This document shows, in pieces, positions 32,701-42,236 of a stretch of DNA of 64,000 nt. A model generated the notes under the pieces. It searched no databases and was not told where the DNA came from. It saw nothing but the letters and a program-made list of their open reading frames with translations. The position numbers were made by a program, and so were the translations under genes. The stretch comes from Collinsella sp. (lineage in GTDB: Bacteria > Actinomycetota > Coriobacteriia > Coriobacteriales > Coriobacteriaceae). Within the stretch, counting starts at the first letter, position 1. Each line of letters starts with the position of its first letter. The stretch is from assembly GCA_019424905.1 (NCBI GenBank), contig JAHYYP010000004.1:51205-115204 (forward strand), read 5' to 3'.

Positions 32701-33573
32701 CTACAGGCGCTTAAGAATCACATAGCGGTTGAGCTCGCCGCTGCGACCGTCGGCATGGAAACGCTCAAGCTCGCGCACGGGGACCTCGCCGCTCTTGTAG
32801 AACGTACGGACGCCGCGCACCAGGTCGGTGATCTGCTGATCATCAAAGTGATGGCAATAACGGTAGGCGTGACGGTCGTTTTGCCAGCCAATGAGGTGGT
32901 CGCCGGCTTCAAACTGCGCGGAATCGTAACCCTCAAACGGCGGGGTGAGCTCGGCGCGGGCTTCGGCGCGAACGGCCTTGCGCGCCATGCGCTCGTCGTT
33001 CATAAACTCCCAAAAACTGATGGCGATGATGCCACCCGGGCGCGTTTGGCGCACCAAGGCATCAAGTACGCGTACACGGTACTCGCACGACGGCACATGG
33101 TGCATAAAGCCAAAGCAGACCGAGATGTCGGCGAGCGGGGCGTCGAAAAGCACGTCGGGTGTCTCGGCGGGGTTGAGCTTCATAAGGGCGTCGAGTACGT
33201 CGAGTTCCTGGAAGTGCAGGTTGGGAATGCGCAGGGCGTGGCCGCGTGCATCGATGGCCAGGTCCTGGCACGAGTCGACACCATAGAACTCGAAGGGGCA
33301 GCTGGCGTCTGCCGAGGGGCTCGTGCCGTCCACGCCTTTGGCAGCCAGCGTGCCGCCGGCGGCAAAGTTCTCGAAGCGCATGTTGCCGCAGGCAAGGTCG
33401 AAGACGCGGACGGGATGCTCGATCGTGGCGACGTCGAGCTGTTCGAGCGCAATGTCCATGGTGCGCACCCAGCCGGGCCACGGGGCCTGACGCGTATCGG
33501 AAAAGGAGGCGGAGTGCTCGCGATAGAACGTGTTGTTGAGCTGGATGAGCGATGAGGCGAAATCGCGGTTCAC
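32701..33573 (-). CDS. Class I SAM-dependent methyltransferase
   Basis: About 290 residues from GTG at 33573, with AGGGAGTCCCGCGCC before it. SAM motif I is VFDLACGNMRFENF; later come LHFQELDVLDAL and DISVCFGFMHHVP, then RPGGIIAISFWEF. This matches small-molecule or tRNA methyltransferases of the Methyltransf_25/11 type. The substrate is unknown. It is divergent from the HTH/DUF4097 pair. Confidence 0.82.
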   Translation of the reverse strand: MNRDFASSLIQLNNTFYREHSASFSDTRQAPWPGWVRTMDIALEQLDVATIEHPVRVFDLACGNMRFENFAAGGTLAAKGVDGTSPSADASCPFEFYGVDSCQDLAIDARGHALRIPNLHFQELDVLDALMKLNPAETPDVLFDAPLADISVCFGFMHHVPSCEYRVRVLDALVRQTRPGGIIAISFWEFMNDERMARKAVRAEARAELTPPFEGYDSAQFEAGDHLIGWQNDRHAYRYCHHFDDQQITDLVRGVRTFYKSGEVPVRELERFHADGRSGELNRYVILKRL

Positions 33574-33840
33574 GGCGCGGGACTCCCTCCGTTGGCGGTG
33601 CGGAATAAACAGTACGACCATACTACCGTTAACGCCGCAACGGGGACAACCAAGCTACGGGTCATTGCTTTGTTTGGACACATTTCCGCAGCTCATATGC
33701 ACCCGCAACCGCCGGTTGTCAAAAATCTCACTAGAATAGGTGGCATGCTTTTGGCGGTGGCGGATAGATTTTTAACTGTGCAAGGCGCCTTAAGAACAAA
33801 AACGGTCCGGCGGCACGGCTGGCATCACATAGGAGGAACC

Positions 33841-34563
33841 ATGAATGTAGAAACTGCGCAGCGGCTCGCCGACCTTCGTCGCAGCAAGGGTTTTAGCCAA
33901 GAAGGGTTGGCGCGAAAGCTGGGACTGTCGCGCCAGGCGGTCAGTAAATGGGAGCGTGCGGAGAGCTCGCCCGATACCGAGAACCTGATCTCGCTCGCAA
34001 AACTCTATGGCGTGAGTTTGGACGAGCTCCTCAATCCGAGTGACGAGATCGAGGACGATATCGAATTTGAGAACGAGGACCGCGCCCGTCAGCGCGAGGC
34101 CGAGGCCGCGGAGCGTGCCCGCACCCATGAGGCAGCGGCGCGCGCCACCGAGGCGGCAACACAGGCGAGTGATGCCGCGGCCAAGGCGGCGCAGGCGGCG
34201 AGTTGGAGCGCGCAGGCTGCCAATGCGGCGACGGCTCAGGTGACGGGTGCCGGTGCGACCAGCGTGACTCCGGTGAAAGGTCCGTTCCAGTCGTTCCCGT
34301 ATTGGGCTGTGTGCTGGCTGCTGTTCTTTTTGCTGATGTTCCTGTTTGGCGCCGGCCCCTTTGCCGCACTGATCTTCTTTACGATTCCCATCTATCACTG
34401 GGTGGCGCGTGCGCTCGATGGTGATTGGGCGCGCGGGGATATTCAGGTTGGTCCGGCACCGGCGGTCGCTATGACTAAGGGGAAGAACGTTTCCGCTTCG
34501 GTTGACGCTGACATGGCTGCCGCGGCCACCGCTGAGCCGATTGCCAAAGAGGGTGATGAATGA
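33841..34563 (+). CDS. XRE-family regulator with C-terminal membrane helices
   Basis: A 240-residue protein. Start after ATAGGAGGAACC. Residues 1-65 are a classic XRE HTH (RLADLRRSKGFSQEGLARKL, SRQAVSKWERAESSPDTENL). Residues 75-150 are an Ala/Glu/Arg-rich helix, possibly coiled coil. Two membrane segments follow (WAVCWLLFFLLMFLFGAGPF and ALIFFTIPIYHWVA). A membrane-tethered repressor-like protein is implied. The next gene overlaps it by four bases (ATGA), so they are translationally coupled, and the HTH protein may respond to the DUF4097 partner or the envelope. Confidence 0.87.
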   Translation: MNVETAQRLADLRRSKGFSQEGLARKLGLSRQAVSKWERAESSPDTENLISLAKLYGVSLDELLNPSDEIEDDIEFENEDRARQREAEAAERARTHEAAARATEAATQASDAAAKAAQAASWSAQAANAATAQVTGAGATSVTPVKGPFQSFPYWAVCWLLFFLLMFLFGAGPFAALIFFTIPIYHWVARALDGDWARGDIQVGPAPAVAMTKGKNVSASVDADMAAAATAEPIAKEGDE

Positions 34564-35459
34564 TGAAGCTTTCGCATGAATCCAAGGTACGCTTGGGTGT
34601 TGGCATCGGAGCGTTTGTGCTTATCATCGGGCTTGTCTTTGGTGCTTCGCAGCTATTGGCTCATTCCGATATGGTGCGTACGACCGGTATTCTATCTGGA
34701 GATTTGTCTGATTTTGACGATATGTTTGACGACGATGATCTCTTGGATAGCGGTAACTATTCCGCTCGGCCTCAGCAGCTTTCGAGCGAAACGTTTGATG
34801 CCGACGCGTTCCAATCGCTCGACTTGGACGTGACGTCGGGGACGGTCGAGGTTAAATGTGTCTCTGGCGGCCCGGTGCGTGTTATCGAAAGCGGTCGCGT
34901 TGCGAAGGGAACGTCTGCTTCTGATGCGGCTACCCGGAACCTTGCTGAGGTCAAGGGCTCTACGCTCAAGATCAGTCAGTTCGACTACGATGATAAGCGC
35001 GCGATTGACCGCACAATTACCATTGAGCTGCCGCGAGATGTTGCGGATAACCTGGTGGGCATTACGGCGAATGTAGGGTCGGGCGACCTGGCGGTCGCGG
35101 ACATTGCGTGCCATGATCTGGTTATAACGTTGAATTCGGGAGACGTTGAGTTTACGGGCACCGTGACCGACACCCTGAATGCCGAGGTCGGTTCGGGCGA
35201 CATGACGTTCGATCTCTACCAGGCGCCCGCGAAGTCGATGGACGTGAGTGTGGGCTCGGGTGATGTGGAGATGACGGTTCCGAACTCTACGGGCTTTAAG
35301 GCGAGCCTCACCTTGGGCAGCGGCGACTTCGAGAGCGATTTCCTTCCGCTTGACTACGACGGCGAGACCATTTTGAATCTTGAATTCGATAATGGCGATA
35401 AGTCCGCCACGTATCGTTTTGAGGTTGGTTCGGGCGACATGTCATTTGATTCAGAGTGA
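34560..35459 (+). CDS. Membrane-anchored DUF4097-type beta protein
   Basis: A 299-residue protein with an N-terminal membrane anchor (LGVGIGAFVLIIGLVFGASQLL) and an extracellular repeat region. Short beta repeats of the GSGD type occur: DVTSGTVEV, NVGSGDLAVADI, NSGDVEFTG, EVGSGDMTFDL, SVGSGDVEMTV, LGSGDFESD and EVGSGDMSFDS. These are typical of DUF4097/LiaX/YvlB-like adhesin-fold proteins that serve in envelope-stress sensing. It is the second gene of a coupled pair with the membrane HTH protein. Function is inferred by context. Confidence 0.85.
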   Translation: MMKLSHESKVRLGVGIGAFVLIIGLVFGASQLLAHSDMVRTTGILSGDLSDFDDMFDDDDLLDSGNYSARPQQLSSETFDADAFQSLDLDVTSGTVEVKCVSGGPVRVIESGRVAKGTSASDAATRNLAEVKGSTLKISQFDYDDKRAIDRTITIELPRDVADNLVGITANVGSGDLAVADIACHDLVITLNSGDVEFTGTVTDTLNAEVGSGDMTFDLYQAPAKSMDVSVGSGDVEMTVPNSTGFKASLTLGSGDFESDFLPLDYDGETILNLEFDNGDKSATYRFEVGSGDMSFDSE

Positions 35460-35506
35460 CGGGCGGTTATCGAAGACTTATAAACCATAGCTGCGCTGTT
35501 TGATGG

Positions 35507-35546
35507 AGGCGCCGGAGCCGTGACGGGCTCCGGCGCCTTTGCCTTT
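35507..35546 (+). terminator. Terminator after XRE/DUF4097 operon
   Basis: AGGCGCCGGAGCC (35507-35519) pairs with GGCTCCGGCGCCT (35526-35538), followed by TTGCCTTT. Confidence 0.85.
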
Positions 35547-35557
35547 ACAATGGGGGC

Positions 35558-37465
35558 ATGGAACAGATTATCTTGAACATACTTGAGGCCCTCCGTTGCG
35601 GCGAGACCGTGGACGACAAGGCGCTCGTCAAACTGATACATGCCGAGGCGCGCCGTGAGGGTGCCGACAAACGCGATTTGGCCAAGCGCCGTCTGCTGCC
35701 GTTCTACCAGCGGGTTAAACGTGAGGAGCCGGCTCGTTGGGCTGCGTGGAATGTCGATACCGAGCTGGAACGTCGACTGCTGCAGGTGCTGCGTATGAAG
35801 CCTCGTCGCACGGCTTCGGGCGTGGCGACCATTACCGTCATTACCAAGCCCTGGCCATGCTCGGGCGATTGCCTGTTTTGCCCCAATGACCTGCGCATGC
35901 CTAAAAGCTATCTGCACGCCGAGCCGGCGTGCGCCCGTGCGGAGCAAAACTGCTTTGACCCGTATCTGCAGGTGAGCGCTCGTCTGACCGCGCTTTCGCA
36001 GATGGGGCATGCGACCGACAAGATAGAGCTCATCGTGCTCGGTGGCACCTGGAGCGACTATCCGCAAGGGTATCAAACGTGGTTTATGTCGGAGCTTTTC
36101 CGTGCGCTCAATGACGATGCCGTCGCCGGCGTGGCGGCAAACCCCATGTTGGCGCGTCCGGGCATCAGCCGTGCCGAGGCAGGGCGCCTGCTCGATGACG
36201 CTCCCGCCGATGCCCTGCCGCCGGTGGTAACAGAGCGCCGCGAGCGCTATCGGGCTGCCGGCATTGCGACAGACGAGGCTGAGCTTGCTGCCGGCGTTGC
36301 CGACGAGCAGGGGCGTGTGGATGCTGTCGTTGGTGGCTATAACCGCGCAGTGCGCCGTCTGTACGGCCCCGGTACGCCATGGGGCGAGGCTGCCGAGTGG
36401 CAGACGGCAACGATGGAGGAGCTTGAGCGTCAGCAGCGCATCAACGAGACGGCGAAGCATCGCGTGGTGGGGCTCGTTATCGAGACGCGCCCCGATGCCG
36501 TAACGCCGCAGGCCCTCACGCTCATCCGCCGCCTGGGTTGCACCAAGATTCAGATGGGTATTCAGAGTCTTGACCAGCATCTACTCGATATCAACGAGCG
36601 CCGCATTTCGGTGGCGCAGATCGAGCGGGCGTTTTCGCTCGCGCGCCTGTTTGGCTTTAAGATCCACGCGCACTTTATGCTCAACTTGCTGGGCGCCACG
36701 CCTGATGGGGACAAGTGCGACTACGAGCGCTTTATGACCGAGGGCGCCTTTATGCCCGACGAGGTCAAGGTCTACCCGTGCGCGCTCATCGAGGGCTCGC
36801 GTCTGGTGGGCTGTTACGAGCGTGGCGAGTGGCGCCCCTATACCGAGGACGAGCTGCTCGATGTGTTGGCCGACGACATCGTGGTGACGCCGGCGTTCTG
36901 CCGCATCAGCCGCATGATCCGCGACTTTAGCTCCGATGACATCATGGTGGGCAACAAGAAACCCAACCTGCGCCAGCTCGTTGAGAACCGCTTGGCTGCT
37001 TGGGGTGACGGTGCGACGGTGCGTGAGATTCGCTATCGCGAGATCAGCACGGCGGGCGCCGACCTGGACGAGTTGACCCTTGACGAGGAAGTGGCGTACG
37101 AGACGCCGGTGACGCACGAGCGCTTTTTGCAGTGGGTGACACCGCAGGGCAAAATCGCGGGCTTTTTGCGCCTGTCGCTGCCCGACCGCGCGTTTGTTGC
37201 CGCGCATGCGGACGAGTTGCCGACGGTGTCGGACGAGGCGATGATTCGCGAGGTTCACGTGTATGGCATGGCGGCGCGCGTGGGCGATCAAGGCCAGGCG
37301 GCGCAGCATCACGGGTTAGGGCGTTTGCTCGTAGAACGTGCGTGCGAGATTGCCCGGGATGCGGGTTATGCGCGTATCAACGTGATTAGCGCGATTGGCA
37401 CACGTGAGTACTATCGTCATCTTGGATTTTATGACCATGGCCTTTATCTGCAAAAGGAGCTCTAG
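35558..37465 (+). CDS. elp3: Elp3-family tRNA wobble-uridine modification enzyme
   Basis: A 635-residue protein with a radical SAM domain followed by a GNAT acetyltransferase domain, the Elp3 layout. Iron-sulfur cysteines are Cys101, Cys105 and Cys108 (CSGDCLFC), within the Elp3 context KPWPCSGDCLFCPNDLRMPKSY. The GNAT part shows REVHVYGMAARVG, the acetyl-CoA loop QHHGLGRLLVERACEIARDAG and the C-terminal YYRHLGFYDHGLYLQKEL. Elp3 makes the carboxymethyl group at tRNA U34 in archaea and eukaryotes; bacterial members act without the other Elongator subunits. The next gene starts at the base after the stop. Confidence 0.9.
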   Translation: MEQIILNILEALRCGETVDDKALVKLIHAEARREGADKRDLAKRRLLPFYQRVKREEPARWAAWNVDTELERRLLQVLRMKPRRTASGVATITVITKPWPCSGDCLFCPNDLRMPKSYLHAEPACARAEQNCFDPYLQVSARLTALSQMGHATDKIELIVLGGTWSDYPQGYQTWFMSELFRALNDDAVAGVAANPMLARPGISRAEAGRLLDDAPADALPPVVTERRERYRAAGIATDEAELAAGVADEQGRVDAVVGGYNRAVRRLYGPGTPWGEAAEWQTATMEELERQQRINETAKHRVVGLVIETRPDAVTPQALTLIRRLGCTKIQMGIQSLDQHLLDINERRISVAQIERAFSLARLFGFKIHAHFMLNLLGATPDGDKCDYERFMTEGAFMPDEVKVYPCALIEGSRLVGCYERGEWRPYTEDELLDVLADDIVVTPAFCRISRMIRDFSSDDIMVGNKKPNLRQLVENRLAAWGDGATVREIRYREISTAGADLDELTLDEEVAYETPVTHERFLQWVTPQGKIAGFLRLSLPDRAFVAAHADELPTVSDEAMIREVHVYGMAARVGDQGQAAQHHGLGRLLVERACEIARDAGYARINVISAIGTREYYRHLGFYDHGLYLQKEL

Positions 37466-38344
37466 ATGAACAAGCCGAGTGTTTCTGCCGGCGTCGTTGC
37501 CGGCGTTGCTCTGGGGGCCGCGGCGCTTGGCGCGGCCGCTGTCGCTGTCCGTGCTGCCTGTCTGCAGGTTGCGCGAACCCGCCATGGGTTGGCGCGTGTG
37601 AAACGCGTGCACGATGAGGGAGGCGACGAAGTCCGTGTATTGGTGCAAGGCGGCGTTTACCAAAGCGCAAGCTACGTTGGCGAGCGTTGGGCGGAGCCCG
37701 TCTTTGCGTACTATCGCGCGTTTGACGACGTGTTTGAGGCTGAGGACGCAATGCGTGATGCTTACGGGCATGGTATCGACCGTATGCTCATGCTGGGCGG
37801 CGGCGGGTTTGCCTATCCCAAGTTTGCACTGATGTCGCACGAGAGCTTGCGCATGGACGTCATTGAGTACGATGCCGAGATTACGCGCCTGGCGCGCCGT
37901 TGGTTCTACCTGGACGAGCTGGAGCGCACGGTGGGCGATCGCCTGCGAGTGATTACCGCTGAGGCTCGCTCGTATCTGGGCGTGACGAGCGTGGGTCATC
38001 GTCGCTACGACGTGGTCGTGAGCGATTGCTTTGGCGGTGCCGAGCCCGTACGCGAGCTGGCGACGGTTGAGGCATTGCGTTTGGTGCGAGGCAGCCTGAA
38101 CCCCGGGGGCATCTATGTTGCCAATATCGTGAGTGCGAACAGGGGGAGCGACGTGACGTTCCTGCGCGATTGCGTTGCCGCGGCACTCGAGGTATTCGCC
38201 CACGCCTGGGTGGTCCCATGCGGCGACGCGGAGTTCGGCGGCGAGGAAAACTACCTGCTCGTCGCCAGTGACGGCGATTATGCCTTTGCCGAAGCCGTGC
38301 CCTTCGACGCCGACTTCCTCGGCACCGTCCTTCACGACAAGTAA
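37466..38344 (+). CDS. Spermidine-synthase-fold protein with N-terminal membrane anchor
   Basis: A 292-residue protein with an Ala/Val-rich hydrophobic N-terminus (VVAGVALGAAALGAAAVAVRA) and a Rossmann domain of the spermidine synthase type (MLMLGGGGFAYPKFAL, MDVIEYDAEITRLARRWF, DVVVSDCFGG, GGIYVANIVSA). The canonical substrate loop of true spermidine synthases is not obvious, so polyamine synthesis is doubtful; many such proteins are of unknown function. It abuts elp3 with no gap and is probably co-transcribed. Its end overlaps the convergent helicase gene by 13 bases. Confidence 0.75.
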   Translation: MNKPSVSAGVVAGVALGAAALGAAAVAVRAACLQVARTRHGLARVKRVHDEGGDEVRVLVQGGVYQSASYVGERWAEPVFAYYRAFDDVFEAEDAMRDAYGHGIDRMLMLGGGGFAYPKFALMSHESLRMDVIEYDAEITRLARRWFYLDELERTVGDRLRVITAEARSYLGVTSVGHRRYDVVVSDCFGGAEPVRELATVEALRLVRGSLNPGGIYVANIVSANRGSDVTFLRDCVAAALEVFAHAWVVPCGDAEFGGEENYLLVASDGDYAFAEAVPFDADFLGTVLHDK

Positions 38345-40815
38345 GTCTCTCCGTCCCAAAAAGACGGGTCTTGGGCGTGGTCGCTCCAGCTGCGGACACG
38401 CTGCTTCATGCCCTCTATGTCGAGCACGCCTTCGGCAAAGCCCTTGCGCACGAGCTCTTCGGGAACGTACTCGTCGTAGCGATCAAAATAAGGCACCTCG
38501 CCGGGATAGACGAGCTCGATGGGATCGAAGTCCTTCTCGGCCTCGGCGGCGAGCACCTCAAAGAACGTCTCCTCGTCGGCCTTCATCTTAAACTGCATAA
38601 AGTACGGGCGTGATGGGTCGAGTCCGCGAAGGCCCAACTCCGCGGCACATTTAATCTTGAGCATGCGCTCGAGGGCCAAAAAGGCGTAGCTGCCCAGCCA
38701 GGGGAAGAGCACCCAGGTATCGCCGCCCAGGTTAATGAGCGGTTTAGTTCCCGCGCCCGAAATCTCGGCCGTATGACGAGCCTGCGCAAGGCGGGCCCGT
38801 GCGTTACCCATAAGGTACGGATACGCGGCGTGTTCGTTGAGCGCCTTGCGCATGCGCTCGAGTACGTGTGTATTGATGTCACCGGGACAGTCGCCAAAGT
38901 AGGCCGGCACCCGGCCCTTGACCTGCGTGGCAAAGACGGTGTGGCGCTTCCAGTCCACTTCCTCGACAATCCAGCAGTGTCCGGCGATGGCGATGCGCTC
39001 ACCGGGCGGTGGCGGATTGACGATCGTGCCCAGCTCGGCCGATTCGCTGCGAACGGTGAACTCTTCGTTTTCCTGGAATACGGCGTAGAACTTAAAGTTG
39101 TTAATGATGCGCTCGCCCGCGAGACCCACGATGAGTCCGCCGCCCTCGGTGACTTGGATATGGTCGATCTTAATGAGGTGACGCAGCAGTACGCGATAGT
39201 CATCGGCCGAGATGCGATGGAAATAGCTGAGTGTGAGCACGCGCTGGGCAAGCTCTGCCGGCGTGAGCTCGCCGGTGCTGGCAAGCGTCGACATAGTCTG
39301 GTGGTAGAGCAGGCTGTAGGGGAGTCGATCGAGCTCGGGCGGCTCGACCCACTTTTCCTCGCGATAGAGTTGTACGAGCGCGATGCCCTGCAGGAGCTTC
39401 CACGGAATGGTCTCGGGCATCATCGTGCGCGGCTCGGGCTCTTCCTCGCGCATGACAAACCACATCTCGGGCGGAAGGTCGCGGCGTCCCGTGCGGCCCA
39501 TTCGCTGCAAAAAGGAACTGACGGTAAATGGCGCATCGATCTGAAACGCACGCTCCAGACGGCCGATATCGATACCGAGCTCCAGCGTAGAGGTGGTGAC
39601 GGTCGTTTGTGCCTGCTCCTCATCGCGCATGAGTTCTTCGGCCGTCTCGCGTAGCGATGCCGAAAGATTGCCATGGTGGATGAGAAAACGGTCGGGCTCG
39701 TGTCGACTTTCGCAGTAGCTGCGCAGCATGGAGCACACGGCCTCTGCCTCCTCGCGCGAGTTGGCAAAGACCAGGCACTTACGGCCGCGCGTATGTTCAA
39801 AGATATAGCCCATACCGGGGTCGGCGTTGTCGGGCGCCGTGTCGGTGGGGTTGAGAAGCGCCTGCTCGGTCGCTCGTGGGATGTCGACTTCGCCCTCGGG
39901 GGCCGAGGAAGTTTGGCGGTCCTTGGGAGCGGCCTTGCCCCGTGCCCGCTCACGACGTTGACGGCGCTCCTCTTGTGTGAGCTGTCCGCTGTGACGCATG
40001 TCTTGGGCGCCGGCGGGCAGTGCCGCGGATGCCGCCGCCTCGATACGCTCGCACGCAAGCACTTCGGCCTCTTGAGGACCCGTGCTCTCGAATCCCCGCT
40101 GCTGTGCCTGGGGACCCGAGTTGTAGAAGTGCTCCATGGAGATGCGCCACACGCGGCGCGGTTCTTCAAAGCGGGGGATAACACAGTCGCGCCCCGTTCC
40201 CTGTGAGAGAAAAGCGCCCGTGCGCTCGGGGTCGCCGATGGTGGCCGAAAGGCCAATGCGTCGAGGCTGCACGCCGGCCATGCGCGAGAGCCGCTCGATA
40301 AGGCAGAGCGTCTGCCCGCCACGGTCGCCGCGCATGAGCGAATGGACCTCGTCGATGACCACGTAGCGCAGGTCGCAAAACATGCGCGGGATCGCCATGT
40401 GCTTATGGATTAAGAGCGCTTCGAACGACTCGGGCGTAATCTGCAAGATGCCGCTCGGTTTTTTGATGAGCTTAGCCTTGTGCGACTGCGAGACATCGCC
40501 ATGCCAGTGCCAGACAGGGATATCGGCCTCTTCGCAGAGGTCGTTGAGACGGACGAACTGATCATTGATGAGCGCCTTGAGGGGGCCGATGTAGAGGGCG
40601 CCCACGCTTGCGGGCGGGTTCTCCCAAAACTCGGTCAGGATGGGAAAGAAGGCTGCCTCGGTTTTTCCGGAAGCCGTGGATGCCGTCAGGAGCACATTAT
40701 CTTGCGTGTTAAAGATGGCGTCTGCCGCTGCAACCTGGATAGAGCGCAGACTCTCCCAATCGTGGGAGTAGATGAAGTCTTGGATAAACGGGGCGTAGCG
40801 GTCAAAGGCGTTCAC
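38332..40815 (-). CDS. Lhr-like DEAD/DEAH helicase (BrxH-type)
   Basis: An 827-residue SF2 helicase, third gene of a minus-strand operon. Start at GTG 40815 after GAGAGGAGGCCCC. Motifs are LLTASTASGKTEAA (Walker A, Lys51), YIGPLKALINDQF, RYVVIDEVHSL (DEVH), GLSATIGDPER, FANSREEAEAV and FLQRMGRTGRR. The spacer between the two RecA domains (residues 235-330) is variable and charged. The C-terminal third is Lhr-like. Lhr-type helicases appear in BREX modules (BrxH) and other defence islands. Here it follows a BrxD-type ATPase and a TerB-domain protein, which suggests a shared role in defence or DNA repair; this is an inference from context. Confidence 0.88.
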   Translation of the reverse strand: MNAFDRYAPFIQDFIYSHDWESLRSIQVAAADAIFNTQDNVLLTASTASGKTEAAFFPILTEFWENPPASVGALYIGPLKALINDQFVRLNDLCEEADIPVWHWHGDVSQSHKAKLIKKPSGILQITPESFEALLIHKHMAIPRMFCDLRYVVIDEVHSLMRGDRGGQTLCLIERLSRMAGVQPRRIGLSATIGDPERTGAFLSQGTGRDCVIPRFEEPRRVWRISMEHFYNSGPQAQQRGFESTGPQEAEVLACERIEAAASAALPAGAQDMRHSGQLTQEERRQRRERARGKAAPKDRQTSSAPEGEVDIPRATEQALLNPTDTAPDNADPGMGYIFEHTRGRKCLVFANSREEAEAVCSMLRSYCESRHEPDRFLIHHGNLSASLRETAEELMRDEEQAQTTVTTSTLELGIDIGRLERAFQIDAPFTVSSFLQRMGRTGRRDLPPEMWFVMREEEPEPRTMMPETIPWKLLQGIALVQLYREEKWVEPPELDRLPYSLLYHQTMSTLASTGELTPAELAQRVLTLSYFHRISADDYRVLLRHLIKIDHIQVTEGGGLIVGLAGERIINNFKFYAVFQENEEFTVRSESAELGTIVNPPPPGERIAIAGHCWIVEEVDWKRHTVFATQVKGRVPAYFGDCPGDINTHVLERMRKALNEHAAYPYLMGNARARLAQARHTAEISGAGTKPLINLGGDTWVLFPWLGSYAFLALERMLKIKCAAELGLRGLDPSRPYFMQFKMKADEETFFEVLAAEAEKDFDPIELVYPGEVPYFDRYDEYVPEELVRKGFAEGVLDIEGMKQRVRSWSDHAQDPSFWDGETYLS

Positions 40816-40881
40816 GGGGCCTCCTCTCAAATACGAACTTCTTAACGCGGTGAGCAGTGGCTTGCCGCATCACTGCCTCGA

Positions 40882-40933
40882 CGTTTGCCCAGATAAAACC
40901 AGCCAAAATAAACCTGTCCCTTTTTGGCAGGTT
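40882..40933 (-). repeat. Dispersed intergenic repeat, copy 2
   Basis: The same repeat as at 16931-16985, on the opposite strand. On the minus strand it begins in the stop codon of the ATPase gene and fills part of the 116-base gap before the helicase gene. The hairpin AACCTG/CAGGTT may reduce read-through inside the operon. Confidence 0.7.
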
Positions 40934-42236
40934 AGATGGTGAACTCGGCGAAATTGCGGTCGCCGCTTGCGGTGCCGGTGTCGCCTGTTGCTGTTGCCGG
41001 CGCCAGCGCGTCGCCGCCGACGCTTTGCAGTAGCTCGGCCACGTTGGCGTCGGGGTTTTGGCATAGGATGTCGAGCAGCTCGATAAAGTCACGAATGACC
41101 TCACGCGGCGTCAAGTGCGTATCGGCTCCCACGCGGCCAAACTCAATCTTGAGAAAGTCAACCAAGTCGTTCTCGGTAAGCGTGGGCGTCCAGCCAAAGT
41201 AGCCGGCATGGATCTGCATGAGTTTTTCGATGAGCACCAGCAGCTCCTCATAGGTGAGTGGCTGCAAGCGGATGATGGGCGCGAGCATGTCCTTGAGGTC
41301 CTCGCGCGCAAAGCGACCCTGAGCGAGTCGGCTGCGCAGGGCCTCGTAGGAGAACACGCCGCGGCGACGGTCTTCGATGGAGGTTGGCGTGCCGCCCATG
41401 ATCATGCCCAGGTACTGCGCTTTGCCCTGGAGCGTGTCGTTGTACATGGTCAGGATTTTCTCGTAGTTGTACTGGCGCGTGATGGCGTTGGGAATCTTAT
41501 ACAGATTCACGAGTTCGTCGATGAGCACCAGCATGCCCTTGTAGCCGCTGCAAACCAAAAAACGCGCGATGAGTTTGACGTAGTCGTACCAGTCGTCATC
41601 GCTGATGATGGTTGAGGACCCCAGTTCGGCGCGAGCCTCGCTCTTGGTGCGGTATTCGCCGCGGATCCATTTGGTCACGCGGCTCATGGTCTCTTCGTCG
41701 CCCTCGGATACGGCCGTGCGATAGCGGCGGAGCATGCGGGAGAAGTCGAAGCCGTGGACCATCTCCTCGAGCGGGGCCAGTTGGGCATTGACGACCGACT
41801 CTTCGACCTCGGCACACGAGGCGACCCAGCGATCCAGGATAAGGTTGAGCGCACCGCCCTCGGGGCGCGTTTTAGTCGATATGTTGCGGATGAGCTCACG
41901 GTAGGTGGCAAGGCCCTGTCCCTGGCCGCCCTGCAGGCGGCGCTCAGGGGATAGGTCGGCATCGGCGACGACGAATCCCTCACCCATGGCGTGCGTGCGG
42001 ATGGTCTGGAGCAAAAAGCTCTTGCCGGCTCCGTAGCGACCGACCAGAAAGCGGAAGCTTGCGCCGCCGTCGGCGATGAGACTCAGGTCGGTGAGCAGGG
42101 CGCGGATCTCGACCTCGCGCCCTACGGTGATGTAGGGAAGGCCGATGCGCGGGACCACGCCGCCCTTGAGCGAGTTTAGGATAACGGCGGCGACGCGTTT
42201 GGGTACGCGGGGCGCTGCGGATGCGGTGTCACTCAT
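40932..42236 (-). CDS. BrxD-type ATP-binding protein (DUF2791)
   Basis: A 434-residue P-loop ATPase. Walker A is GRYGAGKSFLL (Lys72), Walker B is MLVLIDELVNLYK, and AQYLGMIMGGTP may be a sensor strand. The opening region, PRIGLPYITVGREVEIRALL, and HLTPREVIRDFIELLDIL near the end match the DUF2791 family, also called the BREX BrxC/BrxD ATP-binding domain. Its start overlaps the end of the TerB-domain gene by eight bases (ATGAGTGA), so the two are translated together. Expected to be cytoplasmic and to work with the helicase. No BREX methyltransferase, PglZ or BrxC is in view. Confidence 0.88.
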   Translation of the reverse strand: MSDTASAAPRVPKRVAAVILNSLKGGVVPRIGLPYITVGREVEIRALLTDLSLIADGGASFRFLVGRYGAGKSFLLQTIRTHAMGEGFVVADADLSPERRLQGGQGQGLATYRELIRNISTKTRPEGGALNLILDRWVASCAEVEESVVNAQLAPLEEMVHGFDFSRMLRRYRTAVSEGDEETMSRVTKWIRGEYRTKSEARAELGSSTIISDDDWYDYVKLIARFLVCSGYKGMLVLIDELVNLYKIPNAITRQYNYEKILTMYNDTLQGKAQYLGMIMGGTPTSIEDRRRGVFSYEALRSRLAQGRFAREDLKDMLAPIIRLQPLTYEELLVLIEKLMQIHAGYFGWTPTLTENDLVDFLKIEFGRVGADTHLTPREVIRDFIELLDILCQNPDANVAELLQSVGGDALAPATATGDTGTASGDRNFAEFTI

